Origin: Tremella fuciformis
Lineage: Eukaryota; Basidiomycota; Tremellomycetes; Tremellales; Tremellaceae
Direction: 5' to 3'
Assembly (NCBI GenBank): GCA_032768795.1
Contig: CP136496.1
Coordinates: 682,001 to 746,000, forward strand
Length of the DNA: 64,000 nucleotides
The translations under genes and the position numbers were made by a program. This document shows positions 33,600-45,508 of the stretch, piece by piece; the stretch's first letter is position 1, and each line of letters opens with the position of its first letter. A model generated the notes under the pieces. The model was not told where the DNA came from, made no database searches, and saw only the letters and a list, made by a program, of their open reading frames with translations.

Positions 33600-34298
33600 A
33601 CTCGCCGGCGAGTCAACGAACAATCCAGACGGTGCTTCGTCCTGGATAATGGGTTAAACACATAGACTGGGCATTGATGCCCAATGGACAATGCATAGAG
33701 TACGACTGTCAACATCGCACCTGAGAGACAAGGTCCGTGACACTGACGAGGTTTCGTAGTTACTGCTCAGAAACTCTCACAATGGAAAAAACGGAGTCCG
33801 GGAGTCGGGCGCTGCATCAAGATGCGCTCCACTGATCACTGATTGATGTACTCGTGAGACCAGCTCATCGCTATATATTTCATCAATCAGCCAGTTAGCA
33901 AGTACTCGATCATCCGTCCGAGATCCCCACTTTTCATCCGGGCGACTGATGCGCGCCATGCACGGACCACGAGGCGCGCGTGAGCGGGCCTCGCCGCTCA
34001 GGGTAGCCCAATGATTGACCGAACAGGGTGGCCTGATGGATGTCCATCCGTCTGTCCTGATCGTACACACGCCAACTGCCAAGATCCGGACCGTGTGCTT
34101 GTCCGCACACATGTCTTGCTTCTCGCCGCGAAAGTGTAGATACATAAGACCTTCTGTACCCCGCCAGGCGCCCTCTTCCTCTTTCTCAGTACCTCCTTTC
34201 CTCCACCCGGTCTCCATACCCCGTGCGAACGGCGACACCCACGACTGTTACGTCAAGCACCTCACCGACGACGCACGACGCCTTCTATATCCGCTACA
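33600..34298. other. Intergenic region before small C6H gene 4
   Basis: About 700 nt. A weak TATA-like GATACATAAG lies near 34139-34148. No gene, RNA or repeat is recognised. Confidence 0.4.
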
Positions 34299-34602
34299 AT
34301 GTCCCCGCTCGATGTCATGAACTGCACGAACGGCCTTCGGACCCTTCCTGACCGAGTCACGTCCTGCCAGTGTCAAGTGTGCAATTGTCCGAGGTCCGCC
34401 ATAGTGAACGAGACTATATGCACGGCTGTCAGGCGTTCACGCTGTCACAGAACACCAAAAGCGCTGACATCAGTGCACTGCCGGATTCCATGAGCCCAAT
34501 GTGTATGCGCTGTCAAAATGCCAAGATAGCTCCGGGAGCAACCAAGAGGAGGACAAGGCAGGCTTGGCGACGACATTTGCGTGCGCCGCGGGCGATTGGT
34601 GA
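34299..34602 (+). CDS. Small C6H protein 4 (tandem Cys-rich family, divergent tail)
   Basis: Exons 34299-34427 and 34474-34602; 85 aa, the longest member. The core is SCQCQVCNC, ten residues, CTA, phase-0 intron (donor GTCAGG), then CTAGFHEPN. The tail is extended by about 35 residues and holds two more Cys. The C-x2-C-x2-G-x-H ending is conserved. The different tail and weak TATA suggest it is an older copy or under relaxed constraint. Role unknown. Confidence 0.62.
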
Positions 34603-34929
34603 AGGCGGTGCAGTATCTGCCGGGACTGAAAGAGTCGAGGGTTCTACAGCTACGTACTAGGTGTAGCGAGTCCGATGCACACAGTAGCGTCCGTCGGACC
34701 AAGCTACACTTCGGCCGGCAGGAATGTGCGCTTGGAAATCGCGCTCCTCGGAGTCGCAGTACAGTACGAACACGCGGAGTGGGGCAGAGAGCGCCCCATT
34801 CCGGCAGCGACTGCGTCCGCGTCCTAGACGCGCAGCGGATTTCCCACACGTCTTGCCAAAGATAGCCAAAGCGCTCATACTTTCAAAGGTTTTGCTCGAT
34901 CGCACGACCGGACATCAGACAGGACCATC
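34603..34929. other. Intergenic region before small C6H gene 5
   Basis: 327 nt with no clear TATA element and no recognised gene. Confidence 0.35.
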
Positions 34930-35094
34930 ATGAGCCCTCAGCCCATCCCTAAATGCGCTTGTACGAATTGCGAATGTCCGTGCGAGACGTATCTCGGCCT
35001 CTGCCTGCTTGTGCGCGGTCTCTCCCTTCCTACTCGCGTCCAGCTGACTGTGCAGTGTCAGGAAGGCAATCACCATCGACCCGAGTCTACTTAG
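34930..35094 (+). CDS. Small C6H protein 5 (tandem Cys-rich family, minimal form)
   Basis: Exons 34930-35010 and 35056-35094; 39 aa, the smallest member and almost pure motif: KCACTNCEC, eight residues with one extra Cys, CLL, phase-0 intron (donor GTGCGC), then CQEGNHHRPEST. Because it is so short, its survival with all seven ligand positions and the conserved intron is the best sign that the motif itself is the functional unit. Role unknown; metal binding inferred. Confidence 0.65.
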   Translation: MSPQPIPKCACTNCECPCETYLGLCLLVRGLSLPTRVQLTVQCQEGNHHRPEST

Positions 35095-35434
35095 CATGGA
35101 ATTCAAGTTGGCCTACTCTATCCTGACGAAAGCGTCGTTACCCCTTCATCTCCACGCCGACATTTCAGCTTGTTATGCATGCTCCCTAGAGTCATCTCAT
35201 CAATGACGATCGCCCTAAGTGTCTATCCGTGACTGTCTGAGCTTTGAGCATGTCTGGCGGTAAGAGCGCATCGATAGTCGCTCCTTGACCTCCGTCTCGG
35301 ATGGATCGATATCGCTGTTCCTCTCAACGCGCGCCACCTCTGCTCTGCCGAGCGCCTGTCACGGCGTATACTGCATGCATGAGGTACTATGCAAAACGAC
35401 TCTATGCCAAGCATTGCTCCCTTTCACACCATTC
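35095..35434. other. Convergent gap before CFT2, nothing recognised
   Basis: 340 nt between small C6H gene 5 (plus) and the CFT2 stop (minus). No RNA gene or further C6H motif seen. Confidence 0.4.
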
Positions 35435-38400
35435 TCAAGCTGCTGCTGAGACATGCGCAAAGCTGCCATACAGCGCTTTGCGAACATCAAAGTACACCTT
35501 GCCCATAGCTCCCTCCAGCACGATCTCCCCCGCTGCAAGCTTTCTGACAGCTACCAAACTGCCGCCCTTCGCATCTTCCGGCTTGAGCACTCCAGGACCG
35601 CAGATGAGCACGCCCTCTCCCGCAAACTCAGCAGAGATGTTGAGCCCGGCTAGTTTCGCCTTGAGAACGGCCAGTCTTAGATCGCCAACAAAAAGGCTGG
35701 ACGGAAGGGCGAGAGGGGCACTGGCCGCGACTGTGCGCTTGGCGGCCACTGCGGCAAACTCTGGAGGTGATGGCGAGGCCGGAGCTTCAATCTTTACTTC
35801 GACTGACTCTGTCTCAGCGGGCATATCCACATCCGCGTCCGCGGATGCTGCAACGGCCGGTGATGTGGTCTCTTGTGGACCAGCAGGGGCGGGTTCGATT
35901 TCAATCTTCGCTGGGAGTGACTCCAATACCGCCGAAGCGGCTTCCAGATGAGGTATGGTAGAGCCGGCCGAAAAAGCGATCTTGCCGTCGACCATCGTAA
36001 TCTCAAAGCCTTCGAACTGGATATCAGCGAGACTTTGGATGATCGAAGATTCATTTCACCTTGGACCACTTGCCGGCCAAGCTGGCTGAGATGCTATTGC
36101 CCAGCATTAGCGAGTAGGACTGGACGTGTTCTCCTATCCGGACAACTTCGTTGACGGCGGGCTGGTAAATGTCATGCGTCACACCATGAGACGATTGTAG
36201 GAATGTGACGAGGTTGCTGGTCGCATCGGGTGTTGAATGCACAACAATCTGACTCATCAGCCATCGCGGATTGACAGCATATGAACTCACGATTTTCCGC
36301 GGCTGCAGATCGGTGATGACAGTCTTGATCGCCTGGCCGTCCAGCTGACCTTCCATGTCCACGAAGAAGACGGAAGCCTTCATTTCGACAGTGACGATTT
36401 CCGTCACGTATTTGCTTGGCGGCTCGGGAGGTTCCTTCTGACAACGTCAGACCTATTCTGATGTGGGACCAATGACCGACCTGTCTTTCCTCTTCCAGTT
36501 CTTTCCGCCGTTTGGCTTCGCGCACCTCCTCGGTCTCCCCCTCCTCCTCGATTTCCTTGCCTTTCCGGATCCATTGACCGATGTCGAGGCCCTCACCGTA
36601 GTCGTCCACCTTCCTACCTCGCCTCTCGATGAACGGGAACATCCGGAATCTGGCCATCTCCGCGCCTCTGCCTGTCCGCATCTGTTGGCCCTTTACGAAA
36701 ATGTCGAAAGACATGGTCATGCCTGCGTTATCCGCATCACCCGCATACGCATTGGCACCCTCTGCTCCGCCACGACCTGGCCGGATCACAATCCCATCGG
36801 CTGCGTCTCCATCCGCTGATTCGGACTCGGATTCGGATTCTGACTCAAGGTCGTCTGCCTCGAGCATTCGCTTGGAGCGGTCAAGAGCAGCTTGGTGCGC
36901 AGCTTCACGTTCCTTTTCCAAGCGCTCAGCCTCCAGGTGTGCTTCTAGTTCGGCACCAATGAGAGGCACTTTGGAGTTCATCTTTACTATTCAGCTTTGG
37001 GCTTGGCTGTCTGACGAACGAGACTTACCTCCAGAGTCGTAGTTCCAGAGAGGCGGGCAATTCGGCCAATCTTTCCTTGGGCCCATTTTGCCTCCGGGTC
37101 TTGCGTCAACGCCCACTGATCGTACACGTCTCGGGCAACTGAGTCCACTCCACTCATGGATGTGAGCAGGATGACGTTGCCCTCGATGCCGCCCATAGCC
37201 GTGAAGAGCCATCTGGAAGGGCCGTAGCTCATGGACGGTGGGATTGCCAGAACGAGTTTCGGTCGGCTCAGGCCTTGCTTCTGCAGCAATTCCATGGGCG
37301 AGGCGAAGAAGCGAACATGCCTTTAGCGAGTCAGCACCGTTATGACTCAGCCAAAAGCAACTCACCTGAAGTCGAGTGCTCCGTATTCAGAATTCATTCC
37401 AGCGACTATCCGTTTTCTTCCCCTCTTCGAATTATCCGGTAGACCCTGGACGACGTCCTCGCCCTCTGCTTCTCGGACTACACCTCCCATCCACTCGATC
37501 AGACTGCGGGCGAACGCCATCATGTCCTGCGCTGTCCGGCTGACAAGACACAGTGTATAAGGCCAGGCATTCTCCGCGTCCTTGGGCGAGACGTAGAGGT
37601 GATGCTTTCTATCTGGTGGAATCTGCTTGAATGTCCAATGTTGATCCAAGAGTACGAGCAATTCAAGCAATCGAGGAGAAGGATCGACCGGCATGAGAAC
37701 CGACCGCTGTGATTCGAGTGTGGATGTGACAGAATCTATCTGCTCAGTTGACGTTTTCAATGGCTCAGGCGAAGGACGGACTCAGCAGCGCAGTTTCCCT
37801 CTCTCTTCGCTTCGGATTAACAACCGTAGCTCTGCTGCCCTCCACTATGAGAAGGTCTGGCCTGAGCAGCCCCTCTTCGTAGCCAGCTGGGCCTCCTGCT
37901 CCTGCTGATTAGACGAAATTCAGAGACTCGACGAGTCCTCAGCTCACCGCTGACCATGCCATCGAGATGTCTTTCGCCCGTGTGATTCATCCCGACCGCA
38001 TATAGAACGGTCCCGCTCGTTGGCGAACGAATCTTGAACAGAGTTCCTCCCAATGTATACCCAGATCTGAAGGGCGTCAAGAGCAGATGTGATAGGTCGC
38101 CTATTGAATGAGTGGGAAGGTTGCCTCACAAAGTTTTGCCCACCTTCGAGATGCAGAGGCTGGTTGTATCTAACCGCCCTGATAGCATCAAACGCTTCAT
38201 GGACCTCTTCCACGGTTGGCACGAATGGCCCTCTCATTGGTCGCTTGCCCTTGTCGCTGGGATTGTTCGCTTCGAGACTATCATCGACCGCATGCTCTGA
38301 ACGCCACGACTCGACGTCTGCGAGGCAGACAACTCGTCCCATCTCCACCGTGGGTTGAGTCGCGTATACCGGGCATTGCAAGCCCCATCTCGCCCTCGCG

Positions 38401-38688
38401 TATGGATACAAGGACAGGTACCGAGCAGGCGAATGTGAGAGGAGGACGAGGGACAAGGTCGGGGCGAGTCTGACTTGTCAGCTGCTGTGTCGATAGACGG
38501 CTCTGATCCGAGATTCACTGTCTTACTGCGTTCTCGTACTCCCAAGATGACTGCGATGCTGACGCTCTGTAGTCCCCCTGCCCCAGGTCGAGAAGGATCC
38601 GAGCCTGGTCGATCTCGAGGAGGTAGCAGAGGGGCTCAGTCGTAGATGACGAGCTCGCCGCGGACGAAAGGGGCGTTAGGGTGATCAT
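35435..38688 (-). CDS. CFT2: Cleavage and polyadenylation factor subunit CFT2 (CPSF100/CPSF2)
   Basis: Ten exons: 38519-38688, 38144-38469, 37948-38100, 37782-37901, 37366-37735, 37029-37320, 36481-36981, 36291-36437, 36060-36248, 35435-36016; 949 aa, frame closes. The metallo-beta-lactamase/beta-CASP architecture of CPSF100 is plain: LCYLLEIDQARILLDLG, LVLLSHSPARYLS, LLLTPFRSGYTLGGT, LLELLVLLDQHW, then RMFPFIERRGRKVDDYGE and KASVFFVDMEGQLDGQAIK, and the conserved C-terminus with FAGEGVLICG. The zinc motif HxHxDH is replaced (SHSPARY), as expected for this non-catalytic partner of the CPSF73 nuclease. An acidic insert (poly-ESES) follows the beta-CASP domain. It works in nuclear pre-mRNA 3'-end processing. 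Confidence 0.92.
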
Positions 38689-38807
38689 TCTTCGTGTCTC
38701 TTGGCGATCCCGCCCTCGCGATCCGTCGTCTCGGCGAGACCTTGGCGAGGCCTAGAACTCCGGCCACTATCTCGAAAGTCGACGTTCAAACTAACGAGTC
38801 CCAGGAT

Positions 38808-39491
38808 ACTAGGTAGATCGTGCAGGAAAGTGCGCGATAGGGCGTAGCTCGTTATTTCAATTCTTTTTTAGCTCTGAATTTCTAATCAGGTATTCAAGTT
38901 ATTGGTTCTCAGGCAATTTGGAAAACCTAATGCAATTCCTTGTTCTTTGGTTCCGTTAGACATGGGGGGGTGGGACACCCCCCCAAGACCCCCCCTTGCG
39001 CCTAGCGGCGCAGCCATCGCAGCCCTTACGGGTCAAGCATCCGGCAAAGCCGGATGTACTGTAGAACATTGATTAGTTGCAAGCTAAAGCACTTCATCAA
39101 GAGATGCGCAAGTGCTTGTTGGGCATGCTAGGCTGATCAGATGATCATAGGCATGCCAAGCTGGTCACAGGGGCTATGTCACAGCTGCCACCTGGCAAGC
39201 CTATTGCAGTCTTGTCAGACTTGCGCTATTGTAACCATTTTGGTGCAATGATAGGGCAGGGTATGGCAGTAGCTATGTAGGCGATTGGTTCTGCTACAGA
39301 GATCATTCCATGCATCAGCCTCATGCATAGATCTTTATTCTCTGATGAAAGGCAATTTGGCAAGGACACAATGCATATTAGGATTGTGCTGATGAAATCA
39401 GAATGGCCGGAATTTTCTTATTTAATTCCCCCATTTACCGTTTTCGTTCCAGGGACACCCGCAGAAATTCGCCCCGTAAGAGCTACGCTGA
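38808..39491. repeat. 684-bp tandem direct repeat, copy 1
   Basis: Identical by line-by-line reading to 39508-40191, offset exactly 700 nt. It is AT-richer than the flanks. It contains a perfect hairpin at 38964-38984 (nine-base arms GGGGGGGTG and CACCCCCCC), a GCGCC/GGCGC hairpin near 38998-39011 and an eight-base-arm hairpin CATCCGGC/GCCGGATG at 39038-39056. A 9-bp inverted repeat, GCGTAGCTC at 38842-38850 and GAGCTACGC at 39480-39488, may be the ends of a small non-autonomous DNA element. No transposase is seen; a 74-aa frame at 39323-39547 is not convincing. Confidence 0.85.
38964..38984. other. G7/C7 perfect hairpin inside repeat copy 1
   Basis: Arms GGGGGGGTG and CACCCCCCC around a GGA loop; a further C7 run follows nearby. 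The same structure is at 39664-39684. Such a structure could end or stabilise a transcript, hinder replication, or be the subterminal mark of a mobile element. Confidence 0.6.
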
Positions 39492-39507
39492 TGAGGTCCG
39501 TCCCGAC

Positions 39508-40191
39508 ACTAGGTAGATCGTGCAGGAAAGTGCGCGATAGGGCGTAGCTCGTTATTTCAATTCTTTTTTAGCTCTGAATTTCTAATCAGGTATTCAAGTT
39601 ATTGGTTCTCAGGCAATTTGGAAAACCTAATGCAATTCCTTGTTCTTTGGTTCCGTTAGACATGGGGGGGTGGGACACCCCCCCAAGACCCCCCCTTGCG
39701 CCTAGCGGCGCAGCCATCGCAGCCCTTACGGGTCAAGCATCCGGCAAAGCCGGATGTACTGTAGAACATTGATTAGTTGCAAGCTAAAGCACTTCATCAA
39801 GAGATGCGCAAGTGCTTGTTGGGCATGCTAGGCTGATCAGATGATCATAGGCATGCCAAGCTGGTCACAGGGGCTATGTCACAGCTGCCACCTGGCAAGC
39901 CTATTGCAGTCTTGTCAGACTTGCGCTATTGTAACCATTTTGGTGCAATGATAGGGCAGGGTATGGCAGTAGCTATGTAGGCGATTGGTTCTGCTACAGA
40001 GATCATTCCATGCATCAGCCTCATGCATAGATCTTTATTCTCTGATGAAAGGCAATTTGGCAAGGACACAATGCATATTAGGATTGTGCTGATGAAATCA
40101 GAATGGCCGGAATTTTCTTATTTAATTCCCCCATTTACCGTTTTCGTTCCAGGGACACCCGCAGAAATTCGCCCCGTAAGAGCTACGCTGA
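39508..40191. repeat. 684-bp tandem direct repeat, copy 2
   Basis: Second copy of the unit at 38808-39491, separated from it by a unique 16-nt spacer (39492-39507). The lack of visible differences implies recent duplication, gene conversion or an assembly duplication. Hairpins are at the equivalent positions (39664-39684, 39738-39756). Confidence 0.85.
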
Positions 40192-40576
40192 CAAGGGCAG
40201 GCGTGGGGATTAGCTTTTCGCCGGATCAGCTTTCTAATGTACTTTCCTAATCCGAATAGGGGCCGATTATGGGGTCTTCGGTAAAAGGGTAATGTAGATC
40301 ACTTTGAAACCTTGTCGCGGTAGGGGCACACACACCCACGCAACATCTAAAACGCCTTTCAAGCACCCCTTCACGCAACCCACGACCCTACCAGTATCCA
40401 GATCACCCACAGGCAGCGCAGCTGTCCTCTTGCTGTCATACTCATACATCACTGCCCAGCAGGACGACGCATCATGTTACACACCCGAGCCAGCTAGCTG
40501 CTCACCGACCGACTCCGCGTCAATCGATCTAGCGAAACCCTTGCACGCACCGACGCAAGAACGGGGATTCATTGAC
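40192..40576. other. Upstream region of the Sec7-PH gene
   Basis: 385 nt following the repeat. The reading frame of the next gene is open here but has no in-frame ATG before 40577, so it is taken as 5' leader and promoter. Confidence 0.4.
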
Positions 40577-40757
40577 ATGTCCTCGCCTACCCGCTACTAC
40601 GCTTCGACCCCGCGGGCTGGTTCTCGACCATCTTCACGCCCAACTTCGCCGTCCAATCCCGCCGAGGTCCGCTCTCTGGCAATCGCCAAGCTCAAGCGTG
40701 CCGCATCGATCCCTCGTCAAGCGGATGGCAGACGACAAGGAGGTGCCGGGACCCCCG

Positions 40758-40795
<38 letters not shown>

Positions 40796-43700
40796 CATGT
40801 GGCGGTGCAGTATGCCTCAGTCAACGATCCTGGACCTTCAAGCTACGTCCAACCCGTCGAATATCAAGACTATGATCAGACGCCAACCAAGTTCAGCGGA
40901 CATGGCGATGTCGAGGTGCTCTCGCCATCGCCCACCGCACCGACCTTCCCGCCGTCAGCTTTTTTCAACCACCCCTCGCACAGTCATCTCATGCAGCGCT
41001 CGGCGTCTGCTTCTTCCTCCTACCATATACCTTCACCCTCGCACTCGGCCTATGGTCAGCCCATGAGCGCTCCTTTTGCAGCTTCGCCAGACTGGGCAGC
41101 CATGCAACTGGCTCAATCGATGCTACCCTCGCTCTCGCCATCGGCTGCCGCTTTTCCTGTCGGTCGGAATACTCCCAGTCCCCTGCCAACACTTGGCGAA
41201 TTGGCAAGTCTTCAACGATCAAACTCGGCAGCGGCCCGAGCTCAAGCTATGTCCAAGCTCACCGGTGGTCGAAATACCCCTTCGGACGAGGACGTCATAC
41301 TTGGACAGGGGCGGCCAGAACTGCATAGAGCAGATACACTTGCAGCTCCAGGGATGCTCGGAGCGATTCTCGCACGGAGAGTGAGAACACCCCAACCCGA
41401 GGATCAGGCCAGGACTGCTTCCGCACCAGCAATCGATGAAGATCAAACAGTGTTTCAACGACCTGTAGGAGAAGCTCGGCCGCGACTACAGAGGAGCTAT
41501 ACAGTCTCTAGTTCCAATCTTGGCGAGGAGCGACGCAGTGTGGTGGGGCGACGCATGATGGAGCGTTTGGGCAAGAGGCCCGGTACAAGGGAGAAGGAGG
41601 AAGAGGAAGTGCGACAATTGTGGCGACAGCGCCGAGCAGAAGCGGAACGTCAGTCGAACCGGGTCTCCACTCCTGGGTCCGACACGGACGGAGGGGGCGG
41701 CATCACACAAGAGGAGGCCGACGACGAGCGATCCTCCACTGCTCAAGGATACCACGACACGACAGATTCTGAGCGGGAAGAGCACGTGGTAGTCCAAGAC
41801 CGACCGCCGTCGAGGGCAACAACGACCTCGGTCGGGGAAGCATTTGAATACTCTGGCCATCTGAGAAGGAGCATGTCAAGTCGCACAGCGAGGAATGCCC
41901 CGGGTCTCATCACCGAAGCTGTACCCAATATGCAGACGCAATCTCCTGAGAACGCTTTGGAGCAGTTGAAGTCCCCAATTCCTGTCGACAATGGACCGCC
42001 CGCGCTCGCCCCTGCCATATATACCCCGGTACGACCGAGTACTCAGGCCCCGTCCTCTGAGCCAGCAGACCATGGCAGCTCACCAGGAGCAGCTTCCACC
42101 TCAACCAGGGATCCCTTAAACTCCATGATGTTTGTCGTTGGCGGTCACAGAAGCGGAGAAAGCTTCCCTGTCGAGGTATCGAATAGCAGCGAGTGGGGTA
42201 CCCCTGCCAAAGACCTCAGTCGTAAGCCCTACTTTTCGACACATAGGCATGACTCACCCTTCAGATCCTACTTTCTCCGATACACCTGGGCATAGTCCTC
42301 TTGTGGTCCAAACCCCCCGCCAACCGTCAACTATCGAGTCCGATACCGAAGGCACTAGATCATCTCATCGAGGCAGCATCATGTCGTGGGAGGAGGTTGG
42401 AGGCGCCGAGGATCAGGAGGTCCCTTCGGACGCGCGTTATCACAAGAAGTCAGGCAGCATATCCGCTAAAATCGGAAGGTCGATGCGTCAGGCCATTCGA
42501 AAACGATCCAATTCCCGAGGCTCAACAAGCTCGAATACGGGGAAGAGCCCACCCACTAGTCCGCGAATTCTTGCCGATGGACTGATCAAGACCTTCAGTC
42601 GGCGAGGATCATCCTCGTCAATCACGCACTCCGCAGCAAGCACTTCTCAGCCAATCTCGAGGGCATCCCCAATGCCCTTGAACGGGCATGACCGGTCTCC
42701 TTCTCATCAAGCTTCGATCAGCTCGATGTCAGGAGCGGGTCACGAGCCACTCGACTCGGCAAACAGCGCATTAATCCAGCATCAGCTCTCAGCGGAACGA
42801 GTCCATCAGGTCTTCATGCCACGAGCGGACATCAGTGACCACCGCATCAACCACAAACTATCTCCGTTTCCAGGCTTTGCTCAGCTAGAGCAGAAAGCGC
42901 GTCGGGGATCCGACGACAAGCCCGAGACGCCGAAGTTCCAGCATCAAGCTTCTGATTCTGTTGTGCCCAGTCAGAACAGAGTCACAGTACAGGGGGAATC
43001 AATCTACTCTCTTCCACTGCCAGTGACGGAGGACGGCAAGCGTGGCTCGGCGGATAGCTCTCTCCGCCGCGGATGGCTCGCGAAGGCCTTTGGTCAGACG
43101 ACTTCACCAAGGTCGTCTGGGAGTGTCTCGAGAAAGTCGAGCAATCCTGACATCGTCATCGGTGCTGGTCCTCCGAAATCTCCCGGCCTGAAAGGCAGCG
43201 CCGTAGGCAGCTCACCGCCGGCACTTGATGTCGATCCCTTCGCACCTCCACCCCCACCGCCCATCGCAACGCCGCGCGTCAAAAAGAAGACATCGGCTTC
43301 GCCTTGCGTGTCTGTGGTGCCCGAGGGGAGCGAAGAAGGGAGCCGGTTGACGAGATTTACTGCCCGGCCTGACTTGGCAACGCAGGAAGAGGTCAGCGAG
43401 ACTGAGGAGAAGACGCCTAATGGTTTGACTCAACGATCCATGGAAGTCTTGAACCGGATGGACGACTTGTTGGCGTTGGGTCCGGATGACCCTGCGCGTC
43501 CGGACATACTTGACGACCCGCCTCGAAAGCTTCTGCTCTCGGCGCAGATTTTGCAGGTTGTCAATGTTCATGTGAGTGGCCCTGCCCGTCGACCGGCATG
43601 TCTGACGACCAGACCGCCAAGGACAGATTTGTCTTTCTCTTCAATGATATCCTGGTCATCACCAAACCTCTGATCACCCATGGCATCCACGCCAACCTGG

Positions 43701-45310
43701 ACATGCAGTTTCTCGTAAAATCGGTCGTGCCTCTTGATGAGTTGTCCATATCCGGGTTCAAGGAGGACACATCGCACGAATCAGATCGACACTCAGTTGT
43801 GCAGAAGTTCGTCGGACACTTCGCCCAAGACCCCGAAGCCGCCTGCCAATACCTTGTCCAACGCTCGAACCCGAAGGTGGACGCAATGACTCTAGCGTCC
43901 CTCATCTTCAAGACATCCGAGTTGGACAAGACTCAAGTCGGGGCTCTACTGGCCGGGAATGATGTGCTCATGAAGGCATTTATCGACCGGTTTCATTTCA
44001 CCGGGGTCCGCATCGATGACGCCTTGCGCATGTTTCTCCTCGCTCTACGCCTGCCAACCGAACCGCTCGCGTGCGAAGGGCTACTTAGGGGATTCGCGTA
44101 TCGCTACTTTGAGGCAAACAAGGACACCATCCCATTCAACAAGGATCTTGCGAACGAGCTGGTGCTAGCCATCATGCAGCTCAATGACGCCTTGTATGGC
44201 ACATTCGGCTTTGCCCTTCCCAACCATGCGATTACAAAGGACATCTTCATTGCAGCGTTCAATTCGAAGGACACCCATCATTTGGTACCGGATACTCTGC
44301 TTGCCGATGTCTACACCTCAATTCGGCAGGCCAAGTTAGCGGAAGCATTACCCGCGGAAGATTCAGCACAATTGCGCGAGGTTTTGGTTACCCCAGCTCG
44401 CCTTCCTAGCAGATTGACCTACAATACGTGGTCGGATCCAATTTACATCAGCATCCCGAGGGCGGACTCCCTATTCAAGATCAAGCTTCACGGTGATGGC
44501 TTGGAGTTCGAGCCGCCTGTCCTTGACTTCTCTGCAAGTACGGAAGAGGCGTTTCGAGTCAAGGGAGTTGCCTTGGGCGCGAAGAGCATACTCTTCGACA
44601 GGCAAGGGGTGAATGCGCCCCTGTATGCCGGACTCGGCAACACACGCACATTCACTATTGAGCGAGCCTTCATGCGTCACACTTTTCAAGTTGGATTCAC
44701 CTCCCATCTGGGAGTCAAGCGCAAATATTGCTTCTCGCTTCCCGATGCTGCAACCAAGGAAAAATGGGGCATATTGCTCCAGCGCCAGATTGCGGCCACG
44801 AGACTGGCCAAATCAATTACACCGGCAACCCACCAGCAGCGGGTGCGGCGTACTGCTGAAGCGGTCGCTTTGCAAGTCTTGCGCGATGCCTTGATTCCCC
44901 CTGAAGACGCGCCGTCTGCAGTAGAGATGACCGAAACTCCCAACGGGCTGGCGCGCACCAAAGCGTCGGACAAGCCTAAAATGAGAAGTGGTTCCGTGTC
45001 GATAGCCTACGGGGCTTTGGACGGGGCGGGTGAGGAGGCTCTTGGACCTCTGGTAGCACCGAACGGAAAAGTGAACGGTCATGCGGAAGACCTCGGCAAC
45101 GGCGGCGGTGTTGGCATGGCGGGCGTGCAGACTGGGAAAGAGATGGTCTTGCTGTGTAGGCAGAACAGCCTCCTGCCAGGTCTCTTGGAGCTATTGCAAG
45201 CGGGAAAAGAGCATCCTCTGACGCCTCTGACGCCGACCACAGCGGACGGATACGAAAACGGTACAGGAGGCGTGCACAATCGCGCTCGATCGACGGGCGT
45301 TAGAATATGA
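40577..45310 (+). CDS. Sec7-PH domain protein, ARF guanine nucleotide exchange factor-like (SYT1/IQSEC-like)
   Basis: Three exons: 40577-42221, 42265-43571, 43613-45310; 1549 aa. The first about 1000 residues are disordered, Ser-rich, with a CAG/CAA-encoded run of about 12 Gln near residue 63. A Sec7 domain follows (about 1080-1260): LASLIFKTSELDKTQVGALL, FIDRFHFTGVRIDDALRMFLLALRLPTEPL, then ANELVLAIMQLNDALYG. A PH domain comes after (about 1310-1440), containing GVKRKYCFSLPDAATKEKW. Sec7 proteins activate ARF GTPases in membrane traffic. The catalytic Glu is kept (LPTE against the usual LPGE) but the second motif LNTDLHN is LNDALYG, so exchange activity is uncertain. Confidence 0.85.
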
Positions 45311-45508
45311 GGTGGAGCGGAGGGGACGGGGGAGACCGAGAACAGCATGTAGCGCTGGCGGGAAGTTGTACACAAAACTCATGATCCCACGACACGACCA
45401 CACGACACCATGACCCTCACGATGATTCCCAGCAAAAGGATATGGCATGCTTCTCATTCGATGCAACGTCTGCTCATGTCGCCACGAAGCTGTGTATGGG
45501 TCTGCTAG

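Noticed and set aside
31556..35094. Calling the five Cys-rich proteins metallothioneins
   Set aside because: Metallothioneins have many more Cys-x-Cys pairs and usually no conserved His. Here there are six or seven Cys with fixed spacing, a conserved His and long non-Cys parts.
38808..40191. A mini LTR retrotransposon (two LTRs)
   Set aside because: Only 16 nt separate the copies, there is no primer-binding site or gag/pol, and the ends are not TG...CA.
39323..40250. 74-75 aa frames repeated in both copies of the 684-bp unit
   Set aside because: They are short, partly outside the repeat at the 3' end, and resemble no transposase or other family.
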